From NCBI GenBank assembly GCA_042088875.1, contig JBELLF010000020.1, positions 1 through 18,733 of the forward strand: a stretch of 18,733 nt of DNA. The letters are read 5' to 3'. Positions 7,177 to 15,367 of this stretch are shown one piece after another. The stretch's first letter is position 1; each line of letters begins with the position of its first letter. A program made the translations under genes and the position numbers. Source of the stretch: Marisimplicoccus framensis_A (GTDB taxonomy: Bacteria; Bacteroidota; Bacteroidia; Flavobacteriales; Flavobacteriaceae). The notes beneath the pieces are model-generated. The model saw only the letters and a program-made list of their open reading frames with translations. It did no database searches and was not told the DNA's origin.

Positions 7177-7358
7177 AAAACTTTTTAATTTCCGAAATAA
7201 TCTATTGGGTTATCGCTGTAATCTCATTATTTAGTGTTATTGAAAATTGGTCTATTAATATTAATAGGGCTTTTATTTTTCTTGGATTTTGTATACTATC
7301 CGTTTTCATGGCTTTATTTAGAAGACATTTTAGAAAAAAGTATTCAAACAAAAAGTAA
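7173..7358 (+). CDS. Small two-helix membrane protein between lptC and the CNNM gene
   Basis: A protein of 61 aa with two hydrophobic helices (about residues 7-24 and 32-49) and a strongly basic tail (RRHFRKKYSNKK), predicting both termini on the cytoplasmic side. Its ATG overlaps the lptC stop (ATGA), and its TAA is followed with no gap by the ATG of the CNNM gene. This double coupling shows it is translated rather than a chance frame. I do not recognise a family with a known function. By position it could be an accessory subunit of the LptC machinery or of the CNNM transporter; neither is shown by sequence. Confidence 0.75.
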   Translation: MKNFLISEIIYWVIAVISLFSVIENWSININRAFIFLGFCILSVFMALFRRHFRKKYSNKK

Positions 7359-8609
7359 ATGGTAATTATATTAAGTCTTTTATTATCTGCTTTTTTCTCA
7401 GGAATGGAAATAGCCTATGTTTCCTCTAACAGATTAAATCTAGAAATAGAAAAAAACAAATTGGGATTGATACCTAAAGTTCTATCTATAATTACACAAA
7501 ATCCATCTAGATTTATTGCAACTATGCTTATTGGCAACAATTTTGCTCTTGTTATATATGGTATTTTTATGGGACAATTTATAATTGATAATATTCCTTT
7601 TATAGATCTAAGTTCCATTAATGAATTTTCTGCTCTTTTAATTCAAACTTTTCTTTCAACATTTTTAATATTAATAGCTGCAGAATTTATTCCCAAGGTA
7701 TTATTTCAAATTTATTCAAATTTATCAATGAAAATTTTTTCAATACCTGCCTATTTATTCTATGTACTTCTTTACCCAATTACTAGTCTAGTTACAATAA
7801 CATCCAATCTAATACTAAAGACTTTCTTTAAAGTTGATCCTGATGAATCTAAAATATCGTTTTCAAAGTTAGAATTAGAAAGCTATATAGAAAATGAAAT
7901 AGAAAATTCTGATGAAACTTTAGATTCCGAAATTGAAATTTTTCAAAATGCTCTTGAATTATCTGAGGTAAAGGCAAGAGATGTAATGGTCCCAAGAGCT
8001 GAAATTATTGCTGTTGATAAATCTATCGAAATGGAGAAAATAAAAAAAATTTTAACTGAGACAGGTCTTTCAAAGATCCCTGTATATGTGGACACCATTG
8101 ATGAGATTGTTGGATATATACACTCATTTGATTTCTTGAAAAAACCAGATAAACTAAAAGAATTCATTTTACCTGTTGAATTTGTTCCTGAGCCAATGTT
8201 AGTTAATGATGTATTGGAATTATTAACAAGGCAAAGAAAGAGTATTGCAGTTGTAATTGATGAATATGGAGTAACATCTGGAATTATTACTGTGGAGGAT
8301 ATTGTAGAAGAGTTATTCGGAGAAATTGAAGATGAACATGACAATTACGATTATTTTGAAAAGAAAATTTCTGAAAATATTTATGAATTATCTGCTAGGT
8401 TAGAAATAGAATACCTTAATAAATCGCATAACCTAAATCTTCCTGAAAGTGAGACATATGATACACTTGGAGGTTTAATAGTATTCAATGAAGAGCAAAT
8501 CCCAAAAGTTGACGATGAGATTTTAATTGGTCAATATTCAATAAAAATTATTGAAGCAAGCTCTTCAAAAATTGAAAAAGTTCTATTAAAAAAAATTGAA
8601 CAAGAATAG
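7359..8609 (+). CDS. CNNM/CBS/CorC-domain membrane protein (hemolysin C family)
   Basis: A protein of 416 aa with the standard three-part layout. The N-terminal CNNM (DUF21) membrane domain (about 1-165) opens with LLLSAFFSGMEIAYVSSNR and has four hydrophobic segments. A CBS pair follows at about 195-325, with the signature VMVPRAEIIAVD (about 209-220) and GYIHSFDFLKK. After the acidic FGEIEDEHD (about 320-328) comes a C-terminal CorC_HlyC domain (about 330-412, ending LGGLIVFNEEQIPKVDDEI). Members are linked to Mg2+/Co2+ efflux or homeostasis; the name hemolysin is historical and does not imply a toxin. GldE of gliding motility is a paralogue in flavobacteria, but the lptC and ppiD neighbours favour the housekeeping homologue. 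The ATG directly abuts the stop of the 61-aa gene. Confidence 0.88.
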   Translation: MVIILSLLLSAFFSGMEIAYVSSNRLNLEIEKNKLGLIPKVLSIITQNPSRFIATMLIGNNFALVIYGIFMGQFIIDNIPFIDLSSINEFSALLIQTFLSTFLILIAAEFIPKVLFQIYSNLSMKIFSIPAYLFYVLLYPITSLVTITSNLILKTFFKVDPDESKISFSKLELESYIENEIENSDETLDSEIEIFQNALELSEVKARDVMVPRAEIIAVDKSIEMEKIKKILTETGLSKIPVYVDTIDEIVGYIHSFDFLKKPDKLKEFILPVEFVPEPMLVNDVLELLTRQRKSIAVVIDEYGVTSGIITVEDIVEELFGEIEDEHDNYDYFEKKISENIYELSARLEIEYLNKSHNLNLPESETYDTLGGLIVFNEEQIPKVDDEILIGQYSIKIIEASSSKIEKVLLKKIEQE

Positions 8610-8653
8610 TTTAAATAAATACTTAGTTGTATTTTCGAAAATTATTTGAAAAA

Positions 8654-10441
8654 ATGGCTATACTAGGACAAATTAGAAAAAGATCAATATTCCTTATTAT
8701 AGTAATTGGAATGGCATTATTTGCATTTGTTATCTCAGGAGTTTTTACTTCAAATGGAGGCTTTAGCTCAAATAAGCCAGTTGGTGAAATAAATGGTGAA
8801 GAAATTGATTTTGAAATTTTCAATATTATGGTTGAACAAGCACAGACTGTATATGGGTTAAATACAACAAGCGCTGTAAACTTTGCATGGGATCAAGGTA
8901 TTAAAAATCAAGCTTTACTTCAAGAGCTTGATAAATTAGGGATTGATGCTGGAAAGAATCAATTAGAACAAATCATTTCAAGTGATGAGTCAATCGTTTT
9001 AAACCCTTTGTTTCAAAATGAAATAGGTTTATTTGACTTTAATAAATTTTCAAATTATATAGCTCAATTAAAGACCTCAAACCCAACCCTATATAATTCT
9101 TGGAAATTACAAGAAGACAATATAATATCTCTTGCAAAACAAAAAATATATTTTGATTTAATCAAGTCAAGTATCTTTTATACCAATGCAGAATCAAATA
9201 TTCAGTATCATCTAGAAAACGATAAAGTAAACATTGAATATTTAAGAATACCTTATGAATTAGTTCCTGATTCAATTATTAATTTAAAAGATTCAGAAAT
9301 TAATTCTTATTTAAAGAATAACAGAGAAGTATACGAAATTGGAGATTCTAGGAAAGTTGAATTTGTTTATGTACCTGATGTAGCTAGTAATATTGATGAA
9401 AATAATATAAGAACAAATCTTGAACAGCTTAAAGATGGTTTTAATCAACTTAATCAAATTACAAACTCAACAGAGTATCTTGAAGGATTTGCTAGTGTAA
9501 AAGATTATTCTGAATTTATTGATATCTACTCTGAAGTTGCATGGGATTCAGTTTATAAGACTAAACAAGAATTATCTGGTAATTTTTCTGATATTCTTTT
9601 TGGACTTAACATAGGTCAAGTTTTTGGTCCATACAAGGATGGTAATTTTTATAAAATTACAAGAATGATAGATAAAAAAAGAGACGGTGATTTGGATAAA
9701 GTTTTAATTGCTGATGTAGCGATTGAAATTATTCCTTCAAATGAATCTTCTAATGAAAACTTTAGGAAAGTCTCTCAGGTTGAATTTGATGCAAATAACG
9801 GTCTACAACTTAATCAAAGTGATGTAACTTTACAAATAAATACTTTTGAATCTTTTGATGATTTTGATGGAGGTTTGCCGGGGATCACTAATTCTAGACA
9901 AGTGATTAAATGGATGCATGATGATGATTCAAGAGTTGGTGATGTGAGAAGATTTACCTTAAACGATGGATATGTTGTTGCAAAAATTATCGAATTTAAC
10001 AAGACAAGGCTTCCAAATATTGAAGATGTTAGAACTGAGATTTCTCAAATTTTAATTCAAAATAAAAAATACGATTTCTTAAAAAATAAATATCAATCAA
10101 AATTGAATGTAGATATTATTGCAGAGGAGAATAATCTAGAAGTTGAAAATGCGTCTGCAGTTACTCAATATGATCCAATTCTTGTTGGAGCTGGTGTTGA
10201 ACCCTATATTATAGGTTCTTCCTTTTCTCTTGAACCTGGTGATTCATCTCAGTTATTAAAAGGAAATAATGGTGTATATGTTATAAGACTTTTATCTAAA
10301 CAAATCGCTGAGGAACTCAATCTTAATAAAGAAATATCTAATTCTTTTATTGAAACAGAGATAGAAAGATTATCAGCCTTGATTCCAGAAGTACTCGAAT
10401 CAAAAGCTGAGATTGTTGATAATAGAAGTGTCTATTATTAG
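8654..10441 (+). CDS. PpiD/SurA-like periplasmic folding factor, apparently without its parvulin domain
   Basis: The start is the ATG at 8654 (MAILGQIRKRS), giving 595 aa. The frame is open to a TTG at 8627, but MAxL.KIR.RS is the conserved start of flavobacterial PpiD-like proteins. One N-terminal TM helix (about 11-32) anchors the protein in the inner membrane. A SurA_N-like helical region follows (about 45-230: PVGEINGEEIDFEIF, VEQAQ, WKLQEDNI). The C-terminal half matches the post-parvulin part of the family (IEIIPSNES, TNSRQVIKWM, GDVRRFTLNDGYVVAKI, VENASAVTQYDP, GNNGVYVIRL). What I cannot find is the central parvulin domain of about 100 aa: around residues 335-355 the chain goes from VFGPYKDGNFYKITRM straight to VLIADVAIEIIPS, with no HIL or GGDLG motif. 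It is probably a chaperone without PPIase activity. It ends tail-to-tail with the GHMP kinase gene, overlapping by 4 nt. Confidence 0.85.
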   Translation: MAILGQIRKRSIFLIIVIGMALFAFVISGVFTSNGGFSSNKPVGEINGEEIDFEIFNIMVEQAQTVYGLNTTSAVNFAWDQGIKNQALLQELDKLGIDAGKNQLEQIISSDESIVLNPLFQNEIGLFDFNKFSNYIAQLKTSNPTLYNSWKLQEDNIISLAKQKIYFDLIKSSIFYTNAESNIQYHLENDKVNIEYLRIPYELVPDSIINLKDSEINSYLKNNREVYEIGDSRKVEFVYVPDVASNIDENNIRTNLEQLKDGFNQLNQITNSTEYLEGFASVKDYSEFIDIYSEVAWDSVYKTKQELSGNFSDILFGLNIGQVFGPYKDGNFYKITRMIDKKRDGDLDKVLIADVAIEIIPSNESSNENFRKVSQVEFDANNGLQLNQSDVTLQINTFESFDDFDGGLPGITNSRQVIKWMHDDDSRVGDVRRFTLNDGYVVAKIIEFNKTRLPNIEDVRTEISQILIQNKKYDFLKNKYQSKLNVDIIAEENNLEVENASAVTQYDPILVGAGVEPYIIGSSFSLEPGDSSQLLKGNNGVYVIRLLSKQIAEELNLNKEISNSFIETEIERLSALIPEVLESKAEIVDNRSVYY

Positions 10442-11340
10442 GCTAAAGCTAATTCATTATAATTTAATATAGTACTAAATCCCTTACTTCTAAAGTAGTC
10501 TTTTGGATTTTTATCAATTGCAGAAGCAAGAATAAAATCACCTCCCCATGCCCCTAAACTTTTAATTTCTCCATTAAAATCATCAAATAGTTTATCCTTA
10601 ATTTTCTCTTTTGAGATTAATTTTGACACTATGTTTTCATGTTCTTTTATTAGTGAATTAAATTCTAATTGATCTTTGCACAAAATAATTCTTTCTGTAA
10701 TTTCTGAAATTTCAGTAATACCAATTTTTGAATTTGTCTTTTCTCTAAAACTTTTAATTTCATCTAAAGAATTTTGTTTTTTATTTAAATAAACAAAATG
10801 TAGATTATCTCTAAAAGATGGGTTAAAATTAATTTTTTTAATTTCTTTTTTATCGTTATTTATTCTATATACTAATGATGCATCTGAATCAGCACATGCA
10901 ATATCATAACCACTTCCATTAAAAAATTTAGAATTTAACTCATAAGGATCAATACCTGAAAATTTTGCAAAATTATTAATAAGAGTTGATGAAGAGCCTA
11001 AACCCCAATCTTTATTAAATGTTAATTCTGTGTTTATTGTTGAACCATTTGATTTTAAAAAATTAATTTGTTTTTCTCTAATGAAACTTATTAGTTCTTT
11101 TATAATTTCTGAAATTTTTTTAGATGATGAACTTATAACTTTTAAGCTATCTTTATCTATTTGACACTTAAACCAAATCTCCCTATTATTATTATAGCTT
11201 GTCCAATTAATTACGTTAGAGTTATTAGTATTTATTTCTAAATATTGCCCATAGACTGTAGGTAATGCTAGAGATAACGCTCCATTAAGAACAAAATATT
11301 CTCCTGTTATTAAAAGTTTACCATTACTATAAAACCTCAT
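10438..11340 (-). CDS. GYDIA-family GHMP kinase (mevalonate pathway)
   Basis: A 300-aa GHMP-superfamily kinase. It starts with SNGKLLITGEYFVLNG (5-20), the usual mevalonate/phosphomevalonate kinase opening. The ATP-binding loop WGLGSSST is at 112-119, and GYDIACADSD (144-153) is the signature of the GYDIA subgroup annotated in Bacteroidetes. A C-terminal LGAWGGDFILAS matches GHMP motif 3. It most likely phosphorylates mevalonate or phosphomevalonate in the cytoplasm; which one cannot be told from sequence. The HMG-CoA reductase gene lies just upstream with a 2-nt spacer, so the two form one transcript. At the 3' end its TAA shares bases with the TAG of the opposite-strand ppiD-like gene. Confidence 0.85.
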   Translation of the reverse strand: MRFYSNGKLLITGEYFVLNGALSLALPTVYGQYLEINTNNSNVINWTSYNNNREIWFKCQIDKDSLKVISSSSKKISEIIKELISFIREKQINFLKSNGSTINTELTFNKDWGLGSSSTLINNFAKFSGIDPYELNSKFFNGSGYDIACADSDASLVYRINNDKKEIKKINFNPSFRDNLHFVYLNKKQNSLDEIKSFREKTNSKIGITEISEITERIILCKDQLEFNSLIKEHENIVSKLISKEKIKDKLFDDFNGEIKSLGAWGGDFILASAIDKNPKDYFRSKGFSTILNYNELALA

Positions 11341-11342
11341 AT

Positions 11343-12656
11343 CTACTTATTTGATTTAATAAACTCAAAAACTGAGCTACTACTGATCTCTCTATCTGCA
11401 AAATATTTTTCAGCTTTTTTAATCTGATCTTTGTTAGCATTATTCTTGATTAGAAGATTGATTAAGTGCATTTTCATATGTCCATGCTGAATTCCTGATG
11501 TAATTAGGGATTTAACTGCCGCAAAATTTTGAGCAAGCCCAACACAGGCTATAATGCACATAAGATCTCTGGAGGAAGGATTACCTAGCATTTGTAATGA
11601 TAGTTTTACAAGAGGATGTAAATCAGTAATTCCGCCCACTGTACCTACTGATAGTGGAATTTTAATACCTAATCTAAATTTATTATCGGTAATTGTACAT
11701 TCTGATAAACTCTCATATTTTGAGTTTGATGACGCATAAGCATGAATACCAGCTTCTACAGCTCTAAAATCATTTCCAGTGGCTATTAAAATTGCATCTA
11801 TTCCATTCATGATTCCTTTATTATGAGTAACAGCTCTGTTGATATCAATTTTAGCAATATCAAAAGCGTATTTCATTTTTTTTGCAAACTCATTTGAGTT
11901 AATACCATCTATATCTATTAAATCATTAATGTCACATTCAGCATGGGCTTCAACAATACAATCTGGAGTATAATTAGATAATATTGACATAACTATATTT
12001 AAATTAAAGCTGTTTTTAATGAAACCATCATATTGATTAGATAATTCATCTATTTTTTTTGCCATTGCTTCAAGACATGAATTAATAAAATTAGCTCCCA
12101 TTGAATCTGAGGTATTAAAATCAACAGATAATTGAAAATAGTTTTTAAGATCACTTGTTTTATCAATAATATCAATCGCAGATATACCACCTCCTCTTTT
12201 TCTCATATTCATTGTTAGATTATCTGTTGATTTTAGTATCTCGGATCTATAATTATCAATAAACTCTTTAAGGGCGCCTATATTTCCATCAAAGGAAAGG
12301 TGTATATGCCCTCTTTTGATTAAACTTTTAACTTTAGATTTAAATCCCCCTTTATCAAACCAAAATTTAGCTGAATTTGACAATGCTGCAACAACTGAAC
12401 TTTCCTCTGTTACTAGAGGAATAGTGTAATTTTTATCATTAATTAAAAAATTTGGTGATAAAGAATATGGAAGATAAAAATTTGAAACACTATTTTCAGA
12501 AAATGAATCATGTATGGCCTGAATATCTTTATTGGAATTTAAATAAATATCAAGTATTGATTTAACTTGATTTGAATTTTCAAAAATATTTTCACTTAAC
12601 CAATCTATCTTTTCCTCCCTTGAAAGTTTTGAAAAACCAATTATTTTTTTTGGCAT
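11343..12656 (-). CDS. Class II hydroxymethylglutaryl-CoA reductase
   Basis: A 437-aa HMG-CoA reductase of the class II (so-called degradative) type, compared with the roughly 430 aa of the Pseudomonas mevalonii enzyme. Visible active-site elements are VTEESSVVAA with the catalytic Glu (84/85), VEAHAECDINDL, THNKGIMNGIDA with the catalytic Lys280, GNDFRAVEAG with Asp296, and HGHMKMH (391-397) with the C-terminal catalytic His. It interconverts HMG-CoA and mevalonate using NAD(P)H. Despite the family label, cotranscription with a mevalonate-type GHMP kinase argues for the biosynthetic direction, supplying IPP for quinones, undecaprenyl carriers and the carotenoids encoded at 6-2774. It starts at an ATG 64 nt from the divergent peptide transporter gene. 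Confidence 0.92.
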   Translation of the reverse strand: MPKKIIGFSKLSREEKIDWLSENIFENSNQVKSILDIYLNSNKDIQAIHDSFSENSVSNFYLPYSLSPNFLINDKNYTIPLVTEESSVVAALSNSAKFWFDKGGFKSKVKSLIKRGHIHLSFDGNIGALKEFIDNYRSEILKSTDNLTMNMRKRGGGISAIDIIDKTSDLKNYFQLSVDFNTSDSMGANFINSCLEAMAKKIDELSNQYDGFIKNSFNLNIVMSILSNYTPDCIVEAHAECDINDLIDIDGINSNEFAKKMKYAFDIAKIDINRAVTHNKGIMNGIDAILIATGNDFRAVEAGIHAYASSNSKYESLSECTITDNKFRLGIKIPLSVGTVGGITDLHPLVKLSLQMLGNPSSRDLMCIIACVGLAQNFAAVKSLITSGIQHGHMKMHLINLLIKNNANKDQIKKAEKYFADREISSSSVFEFIKSNK

Positions 12657-12673
12657 AATTTTCTTTTCTTTAT

Positions 12674-12682
12674 GTAAATATA
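12674..12682 (-). promoter_or_regulatory. Possible -7 box of the HMG-CoA reductase/GHMP kinase operon
   Basis: On the minus strand TATATTTAC lies 17 nt before the ATG at 12656 and differs from the Bacteroidetes -7 consensus TAnnTTTG(C/T) at one base (A for G). No well-spaced TTTG -33 box is visible (TTTG is only 8 nt away). The 64-nt region must also hold the start site for the divergent transporter gene, for which I see no clear box. Confidence 0.3.
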
Positions 12683-12720
12683 AGCGAAAACAAACTCAAT
12701 ATAATTTACGATATCATACA

Positions 12721-14277
12721 ATGAATAATATTAAACTATTTAATGGAGACGAAATAAATCAAAAAACAATTCTTGGCCACCCATCTGGACTTTTTACACT
12801 TTTTTTTACTGAAATGTGGGAAAGGTTTTCATACTATGGAATGCGTGCAATACTTGTTTTATTTCTAATCTCTTCTATTGATAACGAAGGATGGGGATGG
12901 GAAAGATCAGATGCATTAGTATTATATGGGTGGTATACCGGACTTGTATATATTACGCCAATTTTTGGTGGGCTAATTGCAGATAGATATATGGGTTTTA
13001 GGAAAGCTGTTGTTTTTGGTGCTTTAATTATGACACTTGGTCATGCAGCTATGGCATTAGAGATTTTTAATGATTTCTATTTATATGTTGGTTTAAGTCT
13101 TCTAATATTAGGAAATGGATTATTTAAGCCAAATATAAGTTCTATGGTAGGTCAAATGTACAAAGATGAAGGAAAAATCAAAGATGCTGCTTATACAATA
13201 TTTTATATGGGGATTAATTCAGGTGCGTTTCTTGGAATTCTTCTTTGTGGCTATATTGGCGAGACTGTTAATTGGCATTATGGCTTTGGTTTAGCAGGAA
13301 TTTTTATGTTATTTGGAATGCTTCAATTCCACTATGGACAAAATATTTTTGGATCAATAGGTTTAAAACCAAGTGAAAAAAAAGATGATATAAATATTGA
13401 TTTAAAAGAAAATGATGCATCCAAAAAAACTATTATTGATAGATTAATTGTTATTGGAATTTTTTCTTTTGTAACTATATTTTTTTGGTGGGGTTTTGAA
13501 CAAGCAGGAGGAAGTATGACAATTTTTGCAAATGACTACACAAATAGAGATTTAATTGGAACAGGAGCCTTAATTTTTAAGATTATAAACTCACTTTTAG
13601 TTATAGTACCTATGATAATTTTGACAATAATTCTCTATTACTTATTTAAAAATACATTTCAGAAATATGCTTTATCAAACATATTCCTATCAATTAGTTT
13701 TATCATAATTTGGGGGATTATAATATGGATGCTAAACAGAGAATTTGTAAAGGATGCAACTGAAGTACCTGCATCATGGTTTGCAATTTTGAACTCATTC
13801 TTTATAATTACATTTGCACCAGTTCTTGCTAAAATCTGGCAATCAAAATATAATCCATCTGGACCTGTTAAATTTGGAATTGGATTAATGCTTTTATCAA
13901 TAGGGTTTGCAATTCTTTCATATGGTTCTTTAAATATACCCTTAGGTGCCTCTTCAGCCTCTCAAAGTATGATTTTTCTTATTCTAGCCTATCTATTCCA
14001 CACATTAGGAGAGCTTTGTGTGTCTCCTGTTGGACTTTCTTATGTTAGTAAATTAGCTCCTCAAAAACTTGTAGGTTTAATGTTTGGAGTTTGGTTTGTA
14101 GCGAACTTTATAGCAAATCTTAGTGCTGGTTTAACTGGAAGTTATATAGATCCAATAGTTGATGATTATGGTATGTCTTTTTTCTTTTTAATTTTCACAA
14201 TTTTACCTGCAGTTGTTGGATTATTAATGATAGTTGCAAATAAAAAGATTGTAAGTATGATGCACGGAATTAATTAA
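12721..14277 (+). CDS. POT/PTR2-family proton-dependent oligopeptide transporter
   Basis: A 518-aa inner-membrane protein of the major facilitator superfamily, the usual length for bacterial POTs with about 14 TM helices. The family proton-coupling signature ExxERFxYY is intact as EMWERFSYYG (31-40). Other family segments are GGLIADRYMGFRKAV, GNGLFKPNISSMVG, FYMGINSGAFLG, FFWWGFEQAGGSM and LGELCVSPVGLSYVSKLAP. It imports di- and tripeptides using the proton gradient, in keeping with a protein-degrading marine flavobacterial lifestyle (inference). It is transcribed alone, divergent from HMG-CoA reductase, and its last 8 nt overlap the opposite-strand end of lpxB. Confidence 0.92.
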   Translation: MNNIKLFNGDEINQKTILGHPSGLFTLFFTEMWERFSYYGMRAILVLFLISSIDNEGWGWERSDALVLYGWYTGLVYITPIFGGLIADRYMGFRKAVVFGALIMTLGHAAMALEIFNDFYLYVGLSLLILGNGLFKPNISSMVGQMYKDEGKIKDAAYTIFYMGINSGAFLGILLCGYIGETVNWHYGFGLAGIFMLFGMLQFHYGQNIFGSIGLKPSEKKDDINIDLKENDASKKTIIDRLIVIGIFSFVTIFFWWGFEQAGGSMTIFANDYTNRDLIGTGALIFKIINSLLVIVPMIILTIILYYLFKNTFQKYALSNIFLSISFIIIWGIIIWMLNREFVKDATEVPASWFAILNSFFIITFAPVLAKIWQSKYNPSGPVKFGIGLMLLSIGFAILSYGSLNIPLGASSASQSMIFLILAYLFHTLGELCVSPVGLSYVSKLAPQKLVGLMFGVWFVANFIANLSAGLTGSYIDPIVDDYGMSFFFLIFTILPAVVGLLMIVANKKIVSMMHGIN

Positions 14278-15367
14278 ATATTGATGAAGCTATTTTCTTC
14301 GATGTATCTTTAACTGATAGTAAATCAAAAATTTTAGAATACTCTATAATTATTTTTGATCTTGTTCCTTGTTCACAAAGCTTATTAAATTCATAAATAA
14401 GATTTTTCTTATTTAGGTCATGTTGAATAAGTTCTTTAACAATATTTTTTTCTAGTATAATATTTACTAAAGAAATATGTCTTAGCTTAACAAATAATTT
14501 ACCAATAAAGTAACTAAGATGACTAGTTTTATAGCATACTAATTGAGGTACTTTAAAAAGAGAACATTCTAATGAAGCTGTTCCGCTTGTAACAATAGCT
14601 GCAAAAGAATTAGTTAACAGGTCATATGTTTTATCATAAACAATAAATAAATTAGAATATGCTCCTAGATTATATAACTTAGGATCAACATTATTTACAC
14701 CAGCAATAATAAAATTGTAATTGGGATAATTGCTAATTATAGATAAAAAAATTGGAAGCATAGTTTTAATTTCCTGAATTCTACTACCTGGCAAAAATGC
14801 AATAACCGGTTTGTTATTAGGGATATTATTTTCAATAAAAAAGCTATTATTTATATTATACGAACTAATAGCCTCTATTAAAGGATGACCAAAATAAAAT
14901 GTATCCAAATTATGCTTTTCATTGTAGTATTTCTTTTCAAATGGAAAAATAACATATAATTTATCTATATTTCTTTTGATCTTTTTTATTCGTCTTTCTT
15001 TCCATGCCCATATTTGAGGACTTATATAATAGTAATTACTAAATCCTTTTTTTTTTGCCCAGTCACAGATTCTTAGATTAAAACCAGGATAATCTATATA
15101 AATTATTTTATCAGGATTAAATGCAAGTATATCCTTTTTACAGAGACTAATATTACCAAATATTTTATGAATGTTTTTAATTACTTCATAAAATCCCATA
15201 AACGCAAGTTCTTTAATATGCTTAACAATAATCCCACCACTCAAAATCATCTTATCTCCACCCCAAAATCTAATTTCAGCATTATTGTCTAGCAATTTTA
15301 ACTCAGTGATTAAACGAGAACCATATAAATCTCCAGATGCTTCTCCAGCAATTATATAATATTTCAT
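14270..15367 (-). CDS. lpxB: Lipid-A-disaccharide synthase
   Basis: A 365-aa GT19 glycosyltransferase that condenses UDP-2,3-diacylglucosamine with lipid X to form the lipid A disaccharide at the inner face of the cytoplasmic membrane. Family motifs are AGEASGDLYG at the N-terminus (7-16), FWGGDKM (34-40), MGFYEV (57-62), IDYPGFNLR (91-99), ISPQIWAWKERR (115-126), FGHPLIEAI (159-167), LPGSRIQEI (192-200) and SGTASLECSLFKVPQLVCYK (261-280). It overlaps surE upstream by ATGA (translational coupling); surE-lpxB is a pairing I recall from other Bacteroidetes. The codons for AKKKG contain a run of ten A (15047-15056). The 3' end overlaps the peptide transporter gene by 8 nt. Confidence 0.95.
   Translation of the reverse strand: MKYYIIAGEASGDLYGSRLITELKLLDNNAEIRFWGGDKMILSGGIIVKHIKELAFMGFYEVIKNIHKIFGNISLCKKDILAFNPDKIIYIDYPGFNLRICDWAKKKGFSNYYYISPQIWAWKERRIKKIKRNIDKLYVIFPFEKKYYNEKHNLDTFYFGHPLIEAISSYNINNSFFIENNIPNNKPVIAFLPGSRIQEIKTMLPIFLSIISNYPNYNFIIAGVNNVDPKLYNLGAYSNLFIVYDKTYDLLTNSFAAIVTSGTASLECSLFKVPQLVCYKTSHLSYFIGKLFVKLRHISLVNIILEKNIVKELIQHDLNKKNLIYEFNKLCEQGTRSKIIIEYSKIFDLLSVKDTSKKIASSIFN

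Noticed and set aside
7415..7618. Minus-strand frame inside the CNNM membrane domain
   Set aside because: Shadow of the sense gene; no start context or recognisable domain.
7943..8344. Long frame (133 codons) antisense to the CNNM/CBS gene
   Set aside because: The Ser/Thr/Ile-rich translation is typical of the reverse complement of an AT-rich gene; the sense frame has clear CBS and CorC motifs.
7359..8609. Hemolysin toxin
   Set aside because: The hemolysin C name is historical; the CNNM-CBS-CorC layout points to a metal-homeostasis membrane protein.
8627..8653. N-terminal extension of the PpiD-like protein from a TTG at 8627
   Set aside because: The ATG at 8654 begins the conserved MAIL..IRKRS start and lies directly before the TM anchor; the nine extra residues have no support.
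8623..8823. Minus-strand frame over the start of the ppiD-like gene
   Set aside because: Antisense shadow of the TM anchor region; no supporting features.
9814..10002. Minus-strand frame inside the ppiD-like gene
   Set aside because: Short antisense shadow without family features.
11554..11739. Plus-strand frame inside the HMG-CoA reductase gene
   Set aside because: Antisense to a well-conserved catalytic region; composition reflects the sense gene.
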